From assembly GCF_024462775.1 (NCBI RefSeq), contig NZ_JANGCE010000021.1:1-64000 (forward strand): a stretch of 64,000 nucleotides of DNA. The letters run 5' to 3'. How positions within the stretch are numbered: the stretch's first letter is position 1; every line of letters begins with the position of its first letter. This stretch comes from Butyricicoccus faecihominis. Its GTDB lineage: Bacteria; Bacillota; Clostridia; Oscillospirales; Butyricicoccaceae. This document shows, piece by piece, positions 27,212-35,813 of the stretch. Position numbers and translations under genes: made by a program. The notes beneath the pieces were generated by a model. That model saw only the letters and a program-made list of their open reading frames with translations. It made no database searches and was not told the DNA's origin.

Positions 27212-28938
27212 TTAAGACATTGCAAAGACGCTTTGCGTTATCAAGACAGGGGGCTGTCGATTTGATAAAAGGCTGTATTGCTTGTGTTGCACAGGATATA
27301 TCCTTTATGCTTCCTGTTGGGCTGCTCTATTACTTTGTCATTGATACCATGAAGGGGAGCGTAAATGGAAGCCGCATTGCTTTCTATGGGGTTGGCGCTT
27401 TGGTCTGCCTTGCCCTTATCTTTGTTGTAACTTGGTTTCAGTATAACGCCACCTATTTAGCGACTTATGTGGAAAGCGGGGTAAGACGCATTTCGTTAGC
27501 GGAGCAGCTCCGCAAAATTCCCTTGTCTTTCTTTGGGAAAAAAGACCTTGCCGATTTGACAAATTCCATAATGGGTGACTGCGCCACTCTTGAAACGGCA
27601 TTCTCTCATTATGTACCCGGTTTGGCAGGTTCTCTTATTTCAACAACGCTGATTGCGATTTGCTTGTTTGCTTACGATTGGCGTATGGCTCTTGCGGCTG
27701 TTTGGGTGTTGCCCATTGCATTTGCGATCACGTTTTTCTCGGCCCGCATACAAGAATATTTCACCCGAAAATCCGTAGCGGCAAATGTTGCGTTGGAAAG
27801 CGGTGTGCAGGAGTGCATCGAAAGTTTACAAGACTTAAAGGCGAATAACGCGGAAGAAAATTATCTCAAAGGGCTTGGCAAAAAAATTGATGCTGTGGAA
27901 AAACGGCACATCATTTCGGAGTTTGGGACTGCCCTCTTTGTTGTTTCCTCGACGTTGGTATTAAAGTTTGGAATTGCCACGGTTGCCCTTGTGGGTTCCG
28001 CGCTGCTCATTCGCGGGGAGATTACTATTCCGCTGTTCTTTATGTTTTTGCTTGTGGCTTCAAGGCTGTATGCCCCGCTTGAGGGTGCATTGCAAAATCT
28101 TGCCGCGGTAATTTCCACCAAAACGAACATAAACCGCATGAACGAAATCCTTGACCAGCCTATCCAGACAGGCAGCAACGAGGTAACAAATAAAGGCTAT
28201 GATATTGTGTTCGACCATGTAGGATTTGCTTATAATACCGGGGAAACCGTATTGAAAGACGTGTCCTTTACGGCAAAACAGGGAGAAGTTACCGCCTTAG
28301 TCGGGCCGTCCGGCGGCGGTAAAACTACGGTGTCACGCCTTGCTGCGCGGTTTTGGGATATAAATAAAGGCAAAATTACGGTCGGCGGTATGGATATATC
28401 GAAAATAGAACCGGAAACATTATTGTCGCTGTATTCTATCGTATTTCAAGACGTGACGCTGTTTAACAACACAATCATGGAGAATATCAGAATAGGCAGA
28501 AAGGACGCGACCGACGAAGAAGTGATTGCGGCGGCGAAACTGGCAAATTGTGATGAATTTGCGGTAAAGCTCCCGGACGGTTACAACAGTATGATTGGTG
28601 AAAACGGCTGCGAGCTGTCTGGCGGTGAACGGCAGCGTATTTCAATCGCCCGCGCTTTTCTCAAAAATTCCCCCATCATCTTACTTGATGAAGCAACGGC
28701 AAGCCTTGATGTGGAAAACGAAACATTGATACAGGCTGCTTTGTCAAGGTTGATAAAGGATAAGACTGTACTTGTTATCGCACACCGTATGCGTACCGTA
28801 AGCGGCGCGGATAAAGTAGTTGTACTTTCAGACGGTTCCGTTGTCGAACAGGGAACGCCGGAGGAGCTGATGAACACAGGTAAGATTTATCCCCATATGG
28901 TACAATTGCAAATGATAAGTAGAGATTGGGGTATTTAG
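27208..28938 (+). CDS. ABC half-transporter (membrane plus ATPase), second subunit
   Basis: 576 residues from the ATG at 27208 that overlaps the previous stop; an in-frame Met 54 bases earlier lies inside the first gene. Six membrane segments, then Walker A GPSGGGKTT, signature LSGGERQR, Walker B IILLDEATASLD and switch IAHRMRT. Both ATP sites of the predicted heterodimer look catalytically complete. Last gene of the TetR cassette. Confidence 0.93.
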   Translation: MIKTLQRRFALSRQGAVDLIKGCIACVAQDISFMLPVGLLYYFVIDTMKGSVNGSRIAFYGVGALVCLALIFVVTWFQYNATYLATYVESGVRRISLAEQLRKIPLSFFGKKDLADLTNSIMGDCATLETAFSHYVPGLAGSLISTTLIAICLFAYDWRMALAAVWVLPIAFAITFFSARIQEYFTRKSVAANVALESGVQECIESLQDLKANNAEENYLKGLGKKIDAVEKRHIISEFGTALFVVSSTLVLKFGIATVALVGSALLIRGEITIPLFFMFLLVASRLYAPLEGALQNLAAVISTKTNINRMNEILDQPIQTGSNEVTNKGYDIVFDHVGFAYNTGETVLKDVSFTAKQGEVTALVGPSGGGKTTVSRLAARFWDINKGKITVGGMDISKIEPETLLSLYSIVFQDVTLFNNTIMENIRIGRKDATDEEVIAAAKLANCDEFAVKLPDGYNSMIGENGCELSGGERQRISIARAFLKNSPIILLDEATASLDVENETLIQAALSRLIKDKTVLVIAHRMRTVSGADKVVVLSDGSVVEQGTPEELMNTGKIYPHMVQLQMISRDWGI

Positions 28939-29062
28939 AAAGCACAATATATATTTTTAATAAAGTATACTTACTTTTACACTTTTCTAAACCGTTAGAT
29001 TGAGTCGTTCAAGGGGTAAAAAACATTCACAAATTACGTCCCCTGACATTCGCTGTCACAGC

Positions 29063-29091
29063 TTGACAAAAGCGCGCGTACCTGTTATTCT
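29063..29091 (+). promoter_or_regulatory. Promoter of the recombination module
   Basis: TTGACA (29063-29068), exactly 17 bases, TATTCT (29086-29091). It drives a leader of about 330 bases before the gene at 29426. Confidence 0.65.
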
Positions 29092-29141
29092 GAAACCACG
29101 GCAGAAAAGGCCCCACCACAAGAAGTGAAACGAATAGAAGC

Positions 29142-29190
29142 AAAGCCTGACACACCCGGCGCATTAAGCGTCTGGTCTGTCAGGCTTTTT
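29142..29190 (+). terminator. Leader terminator or attenuator
   Basis: AAAGCCTGACA (29142-29152) pairs with TGTCAGGC plus T-run (29178-29190) around a 25-base loop. It lies about 45 bases after the expected transcription start, so downstream genes would depend on read-through. Confidence 0.65.
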
Positions 29191-29250
29191 ATATTTGCCG
29201 GGATAGGAGGAATAAACGGGATGCTTTATGACAGGAGCGAAGCGACCGTT

Positions 29251-29357
29251 CTGCCGCTTGCGGCAGGAGACTGAACGCCAAACCGCAAGGTTTGAAGTTA
29301 AGGCAGGAATAGGGGAATGTCATTCCCCACCAAAACGGCATGCAGGCAAAGCCTGCA
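29251..29357 (+). repeat. Four consecutive tight stem-loops in a mobile-element leader
   Basis: CTGCCGC-TT-GCGGCAG (29251-29266), CAAACC-GCAA-GGTTTG (29279-29294), GGGGAAT-GTC-ATTCCCC (29312-29328) and TGCAGGC-AAA-GCCTGCA (29341-29357). All arms are perfect, with loops of two to four bases. No open frame. They could be an RNA structure, a nicking or recombination site, or regulator sites. Confidence 0.6.
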
Positions 29358-29425
29358 ACGGAAATCAGAGCAGTTTCACGGAACCTTTTGAGAACCCTTT
29401 TGAATAACCCGGAAAGAGGTGGAAA

Positions 29426-29920
29426 ATGAAACCATTTCAGACGATCCAATTAAATGTTAAAGTGCCGGAACAGACCGCCGATGAGATTAAAAGGCTGGCC
29501 ATCTCCCGGCATCAGACCGTGGCGGAGCTGCTGCGCCACTTTATTGAAGAAGGGCTGAAAATCCATAGCTATGAGCAAAACATCGACTTTATCGCCGGTA
29601 TCGTCCGGCAGGAGTTTACGTCTGTCTACCACATTGAGGACATTCGCGCGGCGGTCAATCAGACATTCGAGGAGCATATGCCGAAAATCAATAGAAATTT
29701 GTTAAAAAGTGGAAAGGTGTCCGCAGCCGGATACTTCCTGCTGATCAAGGTGCTGATGGAAATGGGCGGCCTCGACAGCCTTGCGGATTTTGTCCGCATG
29801 GCGGAGCAAGCGGGAACACTGGGAACCGAATACATGAAACAGAGCAACAGCACGCTGAACGAATTCCTCACGGACGGCGAAACCGTCTGCCGTCTGGCGC
29901 ATCTGCAAGCGGACAACTAA
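29426..29920 (+). CDS. Putative ribbon-helix-helix DNA-binding protein of the element
   Basis: 164 residues. The N-terminus (IQLNVKVPEQTADEIKRLAISRHQTVAELLRHFIEEGLKI) has the strand plus two-helix pattern of MetJ/Arc proteins. The rest is helical and acidic with no known domain. First gene of the right-end module, 20 bases ahead of the tnpW-like gene, so an accessory role in excision, mobilisation or regulation is plausible. Confidence 0.65.
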   Translation: MKPFQTIQLNVKVPEQTADEIKRLAISRHQTVAELLRHFIEEGLKIHSYEQNIDFIAGIVRQEFTSVYHIEDIRAAVNQTFEEHMPKINRNLLKSGKVSAAGYFLLIKVLMEMGGLDSLADFVRMAEQAGTLGTEYMKQSNSTLNEFLTDGETVCRLAHLQADN

Positions 29921-29939
29921 AACAGAGAGGAGGAATTGC

Positions 29940-30125
29940 ATGGACAAATTCGGCCAATCTGAAAGGGTGTTACAAAAGAAGATTGCCGAAGGAAACGAAA
30001 AGAAGCGTAAATTTGAAATCGGCGGGGCGACATATTTGGTAACTGCTCATTATAAGGAGCAAGGCGGTATGACCGCCACAGATAAGGTCGCCCGTTTAAT
30101 AGATAGAGACACAGAGACGGCGTAG
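29940..30125 (+). CDS. TnpW family transposon-encoded protein
   Basis: 61 residues with the TnpW core RKFEIGGATYLVTAHYKEQGGMTATDKVARLIDRD. This small protein accompanies Tn4451-type serine recombinases; its role is unknown. GAGAGGAGG lies seven bases before the ATG. Between the RHH-like gene and the recombinase. Confidence 0.75.
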   Translation: MDKFGQSERVLQKKIAEGNEKKRKFEIGGATYLVTAHYKEQGGMTATDKVARLIDRDTETA

Positions 30126-30225
30126 AGAGTGAAAAATGTCTGGACGCGCAAAGCGATTCCGGGTAAAATAAGGACATACAATTTACCCGAATCGTTTTGG
30201 CTGTACAGAGGAAAGGAGTTTTAGA

Positions 30226-31848
30226 ATGGTACAGCAAAACGACCGGCGAACCGACGGCGGCAATATCACGGCTCTCTACTGCCGTTTAAGTCAAGAGGAC
30301 GAATATGCCGGAGAGTCCGGCAGCATCCAGCACCAAAAGCAAATTTTAATGGAATATGCCAATGCCAACGGCTTTCCCAACCCACAGTTTTTTGTGGACG
30401 ACGGCTATTCCGGAGTCACGTTCGACCGCCCCGGCTACAAAGCTATGATGGAACAGGTGGAAGCGGGGAATGTCTCTACCATCCTTGTGAAAGACCATTC
30501 CCGGCTGGGCAGAAACCGCCTTGTGGTGGGTATCCTGTTGGAAGAAACCTTTGCAAGCTACAATGTCCGTTACATTGCCATTAACGACAACGTGGACACG
30601 CTGAACGGCGTGGATGACAGTGTGGCCGTCCGCGATCTTTTTAACGAGTGGCATGCCAGAGACACCAGCAAGAAAGTCAAGGCGGTCATCATGGCGGCGG
30701 CGCGGCGTGGGGAACGCATCGGCACAAAGGCGCCTTACGGCTATCGAAAAAAACCGGAAAGCCGTAAGCAGATTATTCCCAATGAGGACACCGCGCCTGT
30801 GGTGCGGCGAATTTTTGCCCTGTGCGCCAGCGGACTTGGCCCTGACAAAATTGCACGGATATTGAGGGCTGACCAAATCCTGACGCCCACTGTTTATGAG
30901 TTTCGCACTAACGGCGTCCGCCATACCAATCTGAATGAGAATAAGCCTTATAATTGGTGCGGCTCTACCGTGGCGGACATTTTGGAACGGGAGGAGTACA
31001 TCGGCAACACCATCAACTGTCGCAGTTACAGTCCATCCTTCAAGAGCAAGAAAAGCAAGCGGAATCCCCCGGAAAAGCAGCTCCGCTTTGAGCATACCCA
31101 CGAGCCGCTGATCGACATGGAAACATGGGAGATTGTGCAGAAGGTACGGGCGGGTAAACGCCGTCCCAATAAAATGGGCGAGATGGATCTGCTGTCCGGT
31201 ATGGTCTACTGTGCGGACTGCGGAAAACGGCAGTACTTCTGCCGGTGCGGAAGCTGGAACGAAAGCCAGTATACATATACCTGCGGCACTTACCACGGAC
31301 ATAAAGAGGACTGTACCCCGCACACCGTCAAGGTCATGGCACTGCACGAAATCGTGCTGGCGGAGATTCAGCGGGTTACGCAGGAAGCGCGGGAGCACAC
31401 CGAGGAATTCCTCCGGCGGGCGATGGACAAGCACAGCAGCCAGCTCAAAAAGGAATTGTCTGCCAAAGTCAAAGAATTGGACAGGACGCAGAAACGGCTT
31501 GCGGATTTAGAAAAGCTGTTCCGCGCCGCCTTTGAACAGCTTGCGTTGGCGAACCTTTCGGAAACTCAGTTTAAGGCGCTGACGGGCGGTTACGAGGAAG
31601 AAAAACAGGAGCTGACAATCCGCAGTGAAATGCTGGAACAGGAAATCAACACGGAGAAAGAGCGAATGCTGAATGCAGACCGCTTTCTCAAGGTGGTACA
31701 GCGGTACACGGAGATTCAAGAACTGACGCCGGAAATCGTGCGGGAGTTCATTGAGAAAATCGTGGTGCATGAACGAAGCGAGCCGTGGAAAAAGAAGAAT
31801 TACACCCAGCAGATTGACGTGTACTTCAATTTTGTAGGGCAGGTCTAA
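30226..31848 (+). CDS. Large serine recombinase (TnpX type)
   Basis: 540 residues. Resolvase domain ~14-165 with the nucleophile Ser in ALYCRLSQEDE, the Arg-bearing VKDHSRLGRNRL and the conserved YIAINDNVD. Then come a recombinase domain (~175-280), a zinc ribbon (CADCGKR...CRCG), a long coiled coil (~395-490) and a C-terminal EFIEKIVVHE block. It is complete and should excise and insert the element through a 2-base exchange, as known for TnpX. AAAGGAG precedes the start. Confidence 0.95.
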   Translation: MVQQNDRRTDGGNITALYCRLSQEDEYAGESGSIQHQKQILMEYANANGFPNPQFFVDDGYSGVTFDRPGYKAMMEQVEAGNVSTILVKDHSRLGRNRLVVGILLEETFASYNVRYIAINDNVDTLNGVDDSVAVRDLFNEWHARDTSKKVKAVIMAAARRGERIGTKAPYGYRKKPESRKQIIPNEDTAPVVRRIFALCASGLGPDKIARILRADQILTPTVYEFRTNGVRHTNLNENKPYNWCGSTVADILEREEYIGNTINCRSYSPSFKSKKSKRNPPEKQLRFEHTHEPLIDMETWEIVQKVRAGKRRPNKMGEMDLLSGMVYCADCGKRQYFCRCGSWNESQYTYTCGTYHGHKEDCTPHTVKVMALHEIVLAEIQRVTQEAREHTEEFLRRAMDKHSSQLKKELSAKVKELDRTQKRLADLEKLFRAAFEQLALANLSETQFKALTGGYEEEKQELTIRSEMLEQEINTEKERMLNADRFLKVVQRYTEIQELTPEIVREFIEKIVVHERSEPWKKKNYTQQIDVYFNFVGQV

Positions 31849-31857
31849 AACAGAAAA

Positions 31858-31885
31858 GCCACAGGATACCGAAATATCCTGTGGC
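31858..31885 (+). terminator. Hairpin after the recombinase gene
   Basis: GCCACAGGATA and TATCCTGTGGC arms, six-base loop, followed by AAATCTT. Only a weak T-run follows. Confidence 0.6.
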
Positions 31886-31918
31886 AAATCTTAAAATTGG
31901 AAAACATCCTTGTCAGGC

Positions 31919-31949
31919 AGAGACGAAAGTCTGCACCGCTTTTTTTTGT
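31919..31949 (-). repeat. Right terminal inverted repeat of the element
   Basis: Read on the minus strand it gives ACAAAAAAAAGCGGTGCAGAC and then GTCTCT, matching the left end (18268-18299) with a few changes. It ends next to the TAA of the EIIC-EAL gene. Confidence 0.6.
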
Positions 31950-31953
31950 TTTT

Positions 31954-34020
31954 TTATAATCGCATCAGATCGTCCGCCGGGATCGCGGGGCTGAAAAGGT
32001 AGCCTTGAAAGCGCCGACAGCCAAGACTCAGCAGCAGGGTGTGAAGCGTCTCGTTTTCCACGTATTCCGCAACGACCTCAAAGCCGAGATCCCGGCCCAG
32101 ATCGATCAGCGAGCGTACGATCTCCTGTGAGCGGGGGCTGTCCGGCAGGCTGCGGACGAGTGAGCCATCCAGCTTGACGAAGCGAAACGCGTTGTTTTGC
32201 AGATATTTGAGCGAGGTGTGGCCCATACTGAAATCATCGATCGCGGCCGCAACGCCGCTTTCGCGCAGCCGGTCAAGGTGGGCGGCGATGCGGTCGTACC
32301 GTTCCACCGCGTCTTCCTCTGTGATCTCCAAACAGATGCAGTGGCCCAGACCCGATTGCTGAATCAGTTTAATGACGGCTGCGATAAAAGCGGGGTCGTC
32401 GATCTGCCCGGCCGTGACATTGACGGAGAGCTGAAACGTACTGCCCAGCCGTAAACGGAGACGCGCGGCGGCTTTTGCCGCGCTTTCCAAAATGCGGTGC
32501 GTCAGTCCGTCGAAAAGCCCGTCCTCCTGCGCGAGGGCGACGGCGATCGGCGGGGCCACGGCGTGGCCGTGGTATTGCCAGCGCAGCAGCGCCTCCGCGC
32601 CGACGATGCGGCCGTGCTCGTCTACCTGCGGCTGATAGTAAACCGGGATTTCGCCGCGTTCCACATCCTGCCGGAGCTGGCTGACAAGCTGGTTGGCCAT
32701 CACGCCCGTGCGGTCGTTCCGGCCCAGATAACCGCCCGCGGCGGGCGTATCCCGCTCGTCCCAGAAGGTGTGGATAAAATCGTCAAGCAAGGAATTCTCG
32801 CGCGCCTTGCGCATGTGCTCGGACAGACGGATAAAAGGCGCGTAGAGCAATACCCCGGCGATCAGGATCACCAGTTGAACGATAACGCCCCGGAAGGAAC
32901 CCGTGGCAATATAGCCGCTGAACAGCGCGGGCGTGGTCCAAGTGACCGAGTGCATCACAATGGGCAGAAAGCCCAGCGCCGTTGCCCCATAGGCGATCAC
33001 AAGGGATAGGATGGGCACGGCCAGAAAGGGGAGCAGCAGGACTGGATTCAAAATAACCGGCAAGCCGAACACGAGCAGCTCGTTCATATTAAAGATGGCA
33101 AAGGGAACGGCGGACCAGGCAAGCCGCCGGTCGTCCTTGTCGCGGGAAAACAGTAAAAGCGCCAACAGCAGGCACAATGTCGCGCCGCAGCCGCCCATGA
33201 GCGCGAAATTATCGAGAAACGCCTTGCCGACGATCAGGTCCGGCGCGGAATCGGCGGGGATAAAGTAGACCTGCGCCACCTGCTCCATCACGTTGCCGCC
33301 GTGCATGCCGCAGAACCACAGCAGATCGAGCAGCGTGACAAATAGCACGCCGCTGCCCAATTCGCCCGGCAGGTATTCAAAGACCCGCGCCATCGCGGTG
33401 GCCAGCAGGGTGTTGAGATCGGGCTGGCCGGTCACAAGCTGCAGCACGAGCGCCGCCAGCGCGAATACCGTGATGCACAGCGCCAGCGGAACGATCATCG
33501 ATACCGAGATGCGGAAATGCAGATCGGCCCCCGGGGCGTAGGAGCGGAAACGGTGCGGCAGGTAGGCGGTAAACGCATGGAACAGCCGCACGCCCAAGAT
33601 CGCGCACAGCATGGCGCTGAACAGGCTGGTCGCGCTGCACGCGGAAAAGGGGAATTCGCCCGCGGGCGCGCCAAAAAACGCGATAAAGCAGCCGAGCGAG
33701 GCGATGACCGCCAGCAGGCGGAAGGAATCGTCGCGGGTCTGGTCCAGCGCGGAAGCATAGGCATAGCTGACGCCGCAGAGCAGATAGATCGAGATCAGCC
33801 CGAGGGTGGCGTCGTAGATCAGATCGAGCAGGCGCAGAAAGAAACCGCCCGCGGCCTGTTGCAGCGCCTCCTGCAAAGCGGGGACGGGCAGGCTGCGCAA
33901 CATCAACGCGACCGAACCGGTGACCAGTATGGGCACAAGCATCAGCAGGCCCTTGCGCACGGATGAAAAAACGCGGCTGCGCTCCATCCGGTCGGTCAAG
34001 CGAAGCAATCTGTGGTACAA
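31954..34020 (-). CDS. PTS EIIC-like membrane domain fused to an EAL c-di-GMP phosphodiesterase
   Basis: 688 residues from a TTG at 34020 (GGGGAGG ten bases upstream); an ATG at 33987 is the alternative. Residues ~10-415 resemble the lactose/cellobiose EIIC domain, with about ten membrane segments, LLWFCGMHGGNV, FNMNELLVFGLPVILNPVLLLPFL and HSVTWTTPALFSGYIATG. The last ~240 residues are EAL: YYQPQVD, EALLRW, LEITEED, IDDFSMGHTSLKYL, KLDGSLV, VVAEYVE and FQGYLFS. All metal and catalytic residues I can check are present, so it should be an active phosphodiesterase. No EIIA, EIIB or GGDEF is attached. Sugar binding probably controls c-di-GMP breakdown (inference). Insertion of the mobile element ended at its stop codon. 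Confidence 0.88.
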   Translation of the reverse strand: MYHRLLRLTDRMERSRVFSSVRKGLLMLVPILVTGSVALMLRSLPVPALQEALQQAAGGFFLRLLDLIYDATLGLISIYLLCGVSYAYASALDQTRDDSFRLLAVIASLGCFIAFFGAPAGEFPFSACSATSLFSAMLCAILGVRLFHAFTAYLPHRFRSYAPGADLHFRISVSMIVPLALCITVFALAALVLQLVTGQPDLNTLLATAMARVFEYLPGELGSGVLFVTLLDLLWFCGMHGGNVMEQVAQVYFIPADSAPDLIVGKAFLDNFALMGGCGATLCLLLALLLFSRDKDDRRLAWSAVPFAIFNMNELLVFGLPVILNPVLLLPFLAVPILSLVIAYGATALGFLPIVMHSVTWTTPALFSGYIATGSFRGVIVQLVILIAGVLLYAPFIRLSEHMRKARENSLLDDFIHTFWDERDTPAAGGYLGRNDRTGVMANQLVSQLRQDVERGEIPVYYQPQVDEHGRIVGAEALLRWQYHGHAVAPPIAVALAQEDGLFDGLTHRILESAAKAAARLRLRLGSTFQLSVNVTAGQIDDPAFIAAVIKLIQQSGLGHCICLEITEEDAVERYDRIAAHLDRLRESGVAAAIDDFSMGHTSLKYLQNNAFRFVKLDGSLVRSLPDSPRSQEIVRSLIDLGRDLGFEVVAEYVENETLHTLLLSLGCRRFQGYLFSPAIPADDLMRL

Positions 34021-34142
34021 GCGGCATCCACCTCCCCGTAGGCGGTACGAATTTTTACACAAAATCATTATATACGGTTATCAATGTTTTTTCCAGCCTT
34101 TTGCCTTATAATATGCGGGTTAAATTGTTGCTGGCTGTGGGT

Positions 34143-34171
34143 TTGCATTAAGTGGGGATTTATGCTATAAT
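34143..34171 (+). promoter_or_regulatory. Promoter of the dus gene
   Basis: TTGCAT (34143-34148), 17 bases, TATAAT (34166-34171), 35 bases before the start codon. Confidence 0.65.
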
Positions 34172-34205
34172 CTATCCTGTTATTCTATCGCTGTGGGGGA
34201 GAGAT

Positions 34206-35192
34206 ATGCAAATCGGCTCTGTTTTACTCGGCGGACGTGTGGCGCTCGCCCCGATGGCCGGGGTCACCGACCGGGCGTTTCGCCAGATATGCCGGGAACA
34301 CGGCGCCGCGCTCACCTATACCGAAATGGTATCGACCCGCGCGCTCGCCTATGGCGATAAAAAGACGCCGCGCTTGCTCAGCCTCGCGGAAAACGAGCGG
34401 CCCGCCGCCGCGCAGATCTTCGGGCACGACCCCGCGAGCATGGCCGAGGGGGCCAAAATCGCGTGCGCGCTTTCGGGCTGCGCCATTATCGATATCAATA
34501 TGGGCTGTCCCGCGCCCAAGATCGTGAACAACGGCGACGGTTCCGCGCTGATGCGCGACCCCGCCCTTGCCGCACGGATTATCGAAGCGGTGAAAAACGC
34601 GGTGGACGTGCCGGTCACGGTCAAGTTTCGCAAAGGGTGGGACGATAAAAGCGTTTGCTGCGTTGCGTTCGCCCGCATGGCCGAGCGCGCCGGGGCGGAC
34701 GCGATCACGGTGCATGGCCGCACACGGGCGCAGCAGTACAGCGGCCAAGCGGATTGGGACGCGATCCGCGCGGTCAAGGCCGCCGTGCATATTCCGGTGA
34801 TCGCCAACGGCGATGTGTTTGAACCGGAGGATGTGCCGCGCATACTGGCCCATACGGGGGCGGATATGGTGATGATCGGCCGGGGCAGTCTGGGCGATCC
34901 TTGGATCTTTTCGCGCGCGAACGCGCTGCTTGAGACCGGCGTGTGCCCGCCGCTGCCGCCGTTTGCGGAGCGGATCGACACCGCGGTGCGCCAGATTGAG
35001 CTGGCCGCCGCGCAGAAGGGCGAGCGCGTGGCCCTGCTGGAGGCGCGAAAGCATGTGAACTGGTATTTGAAAAGGGAACGGGGCGTCAAGGCCTTCAAGC
35101 AGCGCGTGTGCGCGCTCGAGCGGATGGAGGAACTTTATCCGTTGGCCGAAGCGCTGAAACATGCGGTAGAAGACGGGCCGCCCTGTATATAA
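34206..35192 (+). CDS. dusB: tRNA-dihydrouridine synthase, DusB type
   Basis: 328 residues from the ATG at 34206 (GGGGGAGA upstream). FMN-binding TIM barrel: APMAGVTDRAFR at the start, catalytic Cys in INMGCPAPK, VTVKFRKGW, HGRTRAQQYSG, IANGDV and MIGRGSLGDPWIF. It reduces uridines in tRNA D-loops using NADPH and FMN. It lies 15 bases ahead of the sigma factor gene and may share its transcript. Confidence 0.93.
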   Translation: MQIGSVLLGGRVALAPMAGVTDRAFRQICREHGAALTYTEMVSTRALAYGDKKTPRLLSLAENERPAAAQIFGHDPASMAEGAKIACALSGCAIIDINMGCPAPKIVNNGDGSALMRDPALAARIIEAVKNAVDVPVTVKFRKGWDDKSVCCVAFARMAERAGADAITVHGRTRAQQYSGQADWDAIRAVKAAVHIPVIANGDVFEPEDVPRILAHTGADMVMIGRGSLGDPWIFSRANALLETGVCPPLPPFAERIDTAVRQIELAAAQKGERVALLEARKHVNWYLKRERGVKAFKQRVCALERMEELYPLAEALKHAVEDGPPCI

Positions 35193-35207
35193 GGAAAGGA
35201 GGCGCCC

Positions 35208-35813
35208 ATGAGCGAGGATAAAAACATCCTAGCCCGCGCGCGGCGCGGCGAGCTGCCCGCGTTTGAAGAGCTGGTAACGCTCTATGAAAAAAGGGTGTTC
35301 GCGGTTGCGCTGCGTTCCTCTGGCTCGCCCGAGGACGCGGCCGATATCACGCAGGAAACTTTCCTGCGCGCTTGGCGCGGGATGGATTCCTTCCGGGGGG
35401 ACAGCGGCTTTTCTACTTGGCTGTTCCGCATTGCGATGAATTTGTGCGTCGACCACGCGCGCCGCAAAAACGCGGCGCCGCTGACCCAACCCCTTGTTGG
35501 GGAGGACGATATGGAGCGGCCTATTCCCGACCCCGCGCCCACGCCCGAGCAAAGGCTGGACAACAGCGAGCTGGGGCGGGAGCTTTCCGAGGCCCTGAAC
35601 GAAGTGTCCGAGGAACACCGGCAGATCGTTTTGCTGCGCGATGTTTCCGGCCTGAGCTATACCGAGATCGCCGAAACGCTGGAAATTTCGGAGGGCACGG
35701 TGAAATCTCGTCTGTCGCGGGCACGGCTTGCCCTGCGCGATACGCTGCTGCGCCGGGGGAACATTCTGCCGCCCGCTCCGTCTAAACAACCGAAAGGAGG
35801 CGGGCAGGCATGA
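35208..35813 (+). CDS. ECF RNA polymerase sigma factor
   Basis: 201 residues. Region 2 spans ~10-75 (FEELVTLYEKRVFAVALR...DAADITQETFLRAWRGMDSFRG...FSTWLFRIAMNLC) and region 4 ~125-180 (LPEEHR-like SEEHRQIVLLRDVSGLSYTEIAETLEISEGTVKSRLSRAR), with no region 3. It directs polymerase to a stress regulon. Stop and next start overlap (ATGA), coupling it to the anti-sigma gene, so its activity is likely set by that partner. Confidence 0.95.
   Translation: MSEDKNILARARRGELPAFEELVTLYEKRVFAVALRSSGSPEDAADITQETFLRAWRGMDSFRGDSGFSTWLFRIAMNLCVDHARRKNAAPLTQPLVGEDDMERPIPDPAPTPEQRLDNSELGRELSEALNEVSEEHRQIVLLRDVSGLSYTEIAETLEISEGTVKSRLSRARLALRDTLLRRGNILPPAPSKQPKGGGQA

Larger units (their letters stand above)
18268..31949 (+). 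mobile_element. TnpX-type integrative element with efflux cargo (~13.7 kb)
   Basis: A tnpV-like gene is at the left end, a tnpW-like gene and a large serine recombinase at the right end, and regulatory and efflux genes lie between. This is the gene set of the Tn4451/Tn4453 family, in a different order. Imperfect terminal inverted repeats (18268-18299 and 31919-31949) bound it. Its composition is AT-richer than the flanks, and it sits exactly between the convergent PadR and EIIC-EAL genes. No relaxase or conjugation genes are present, so it would need help to move between cells, or it has lost such genes. Exact ends are good to within about 15 bases. Confidence 0.75.
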
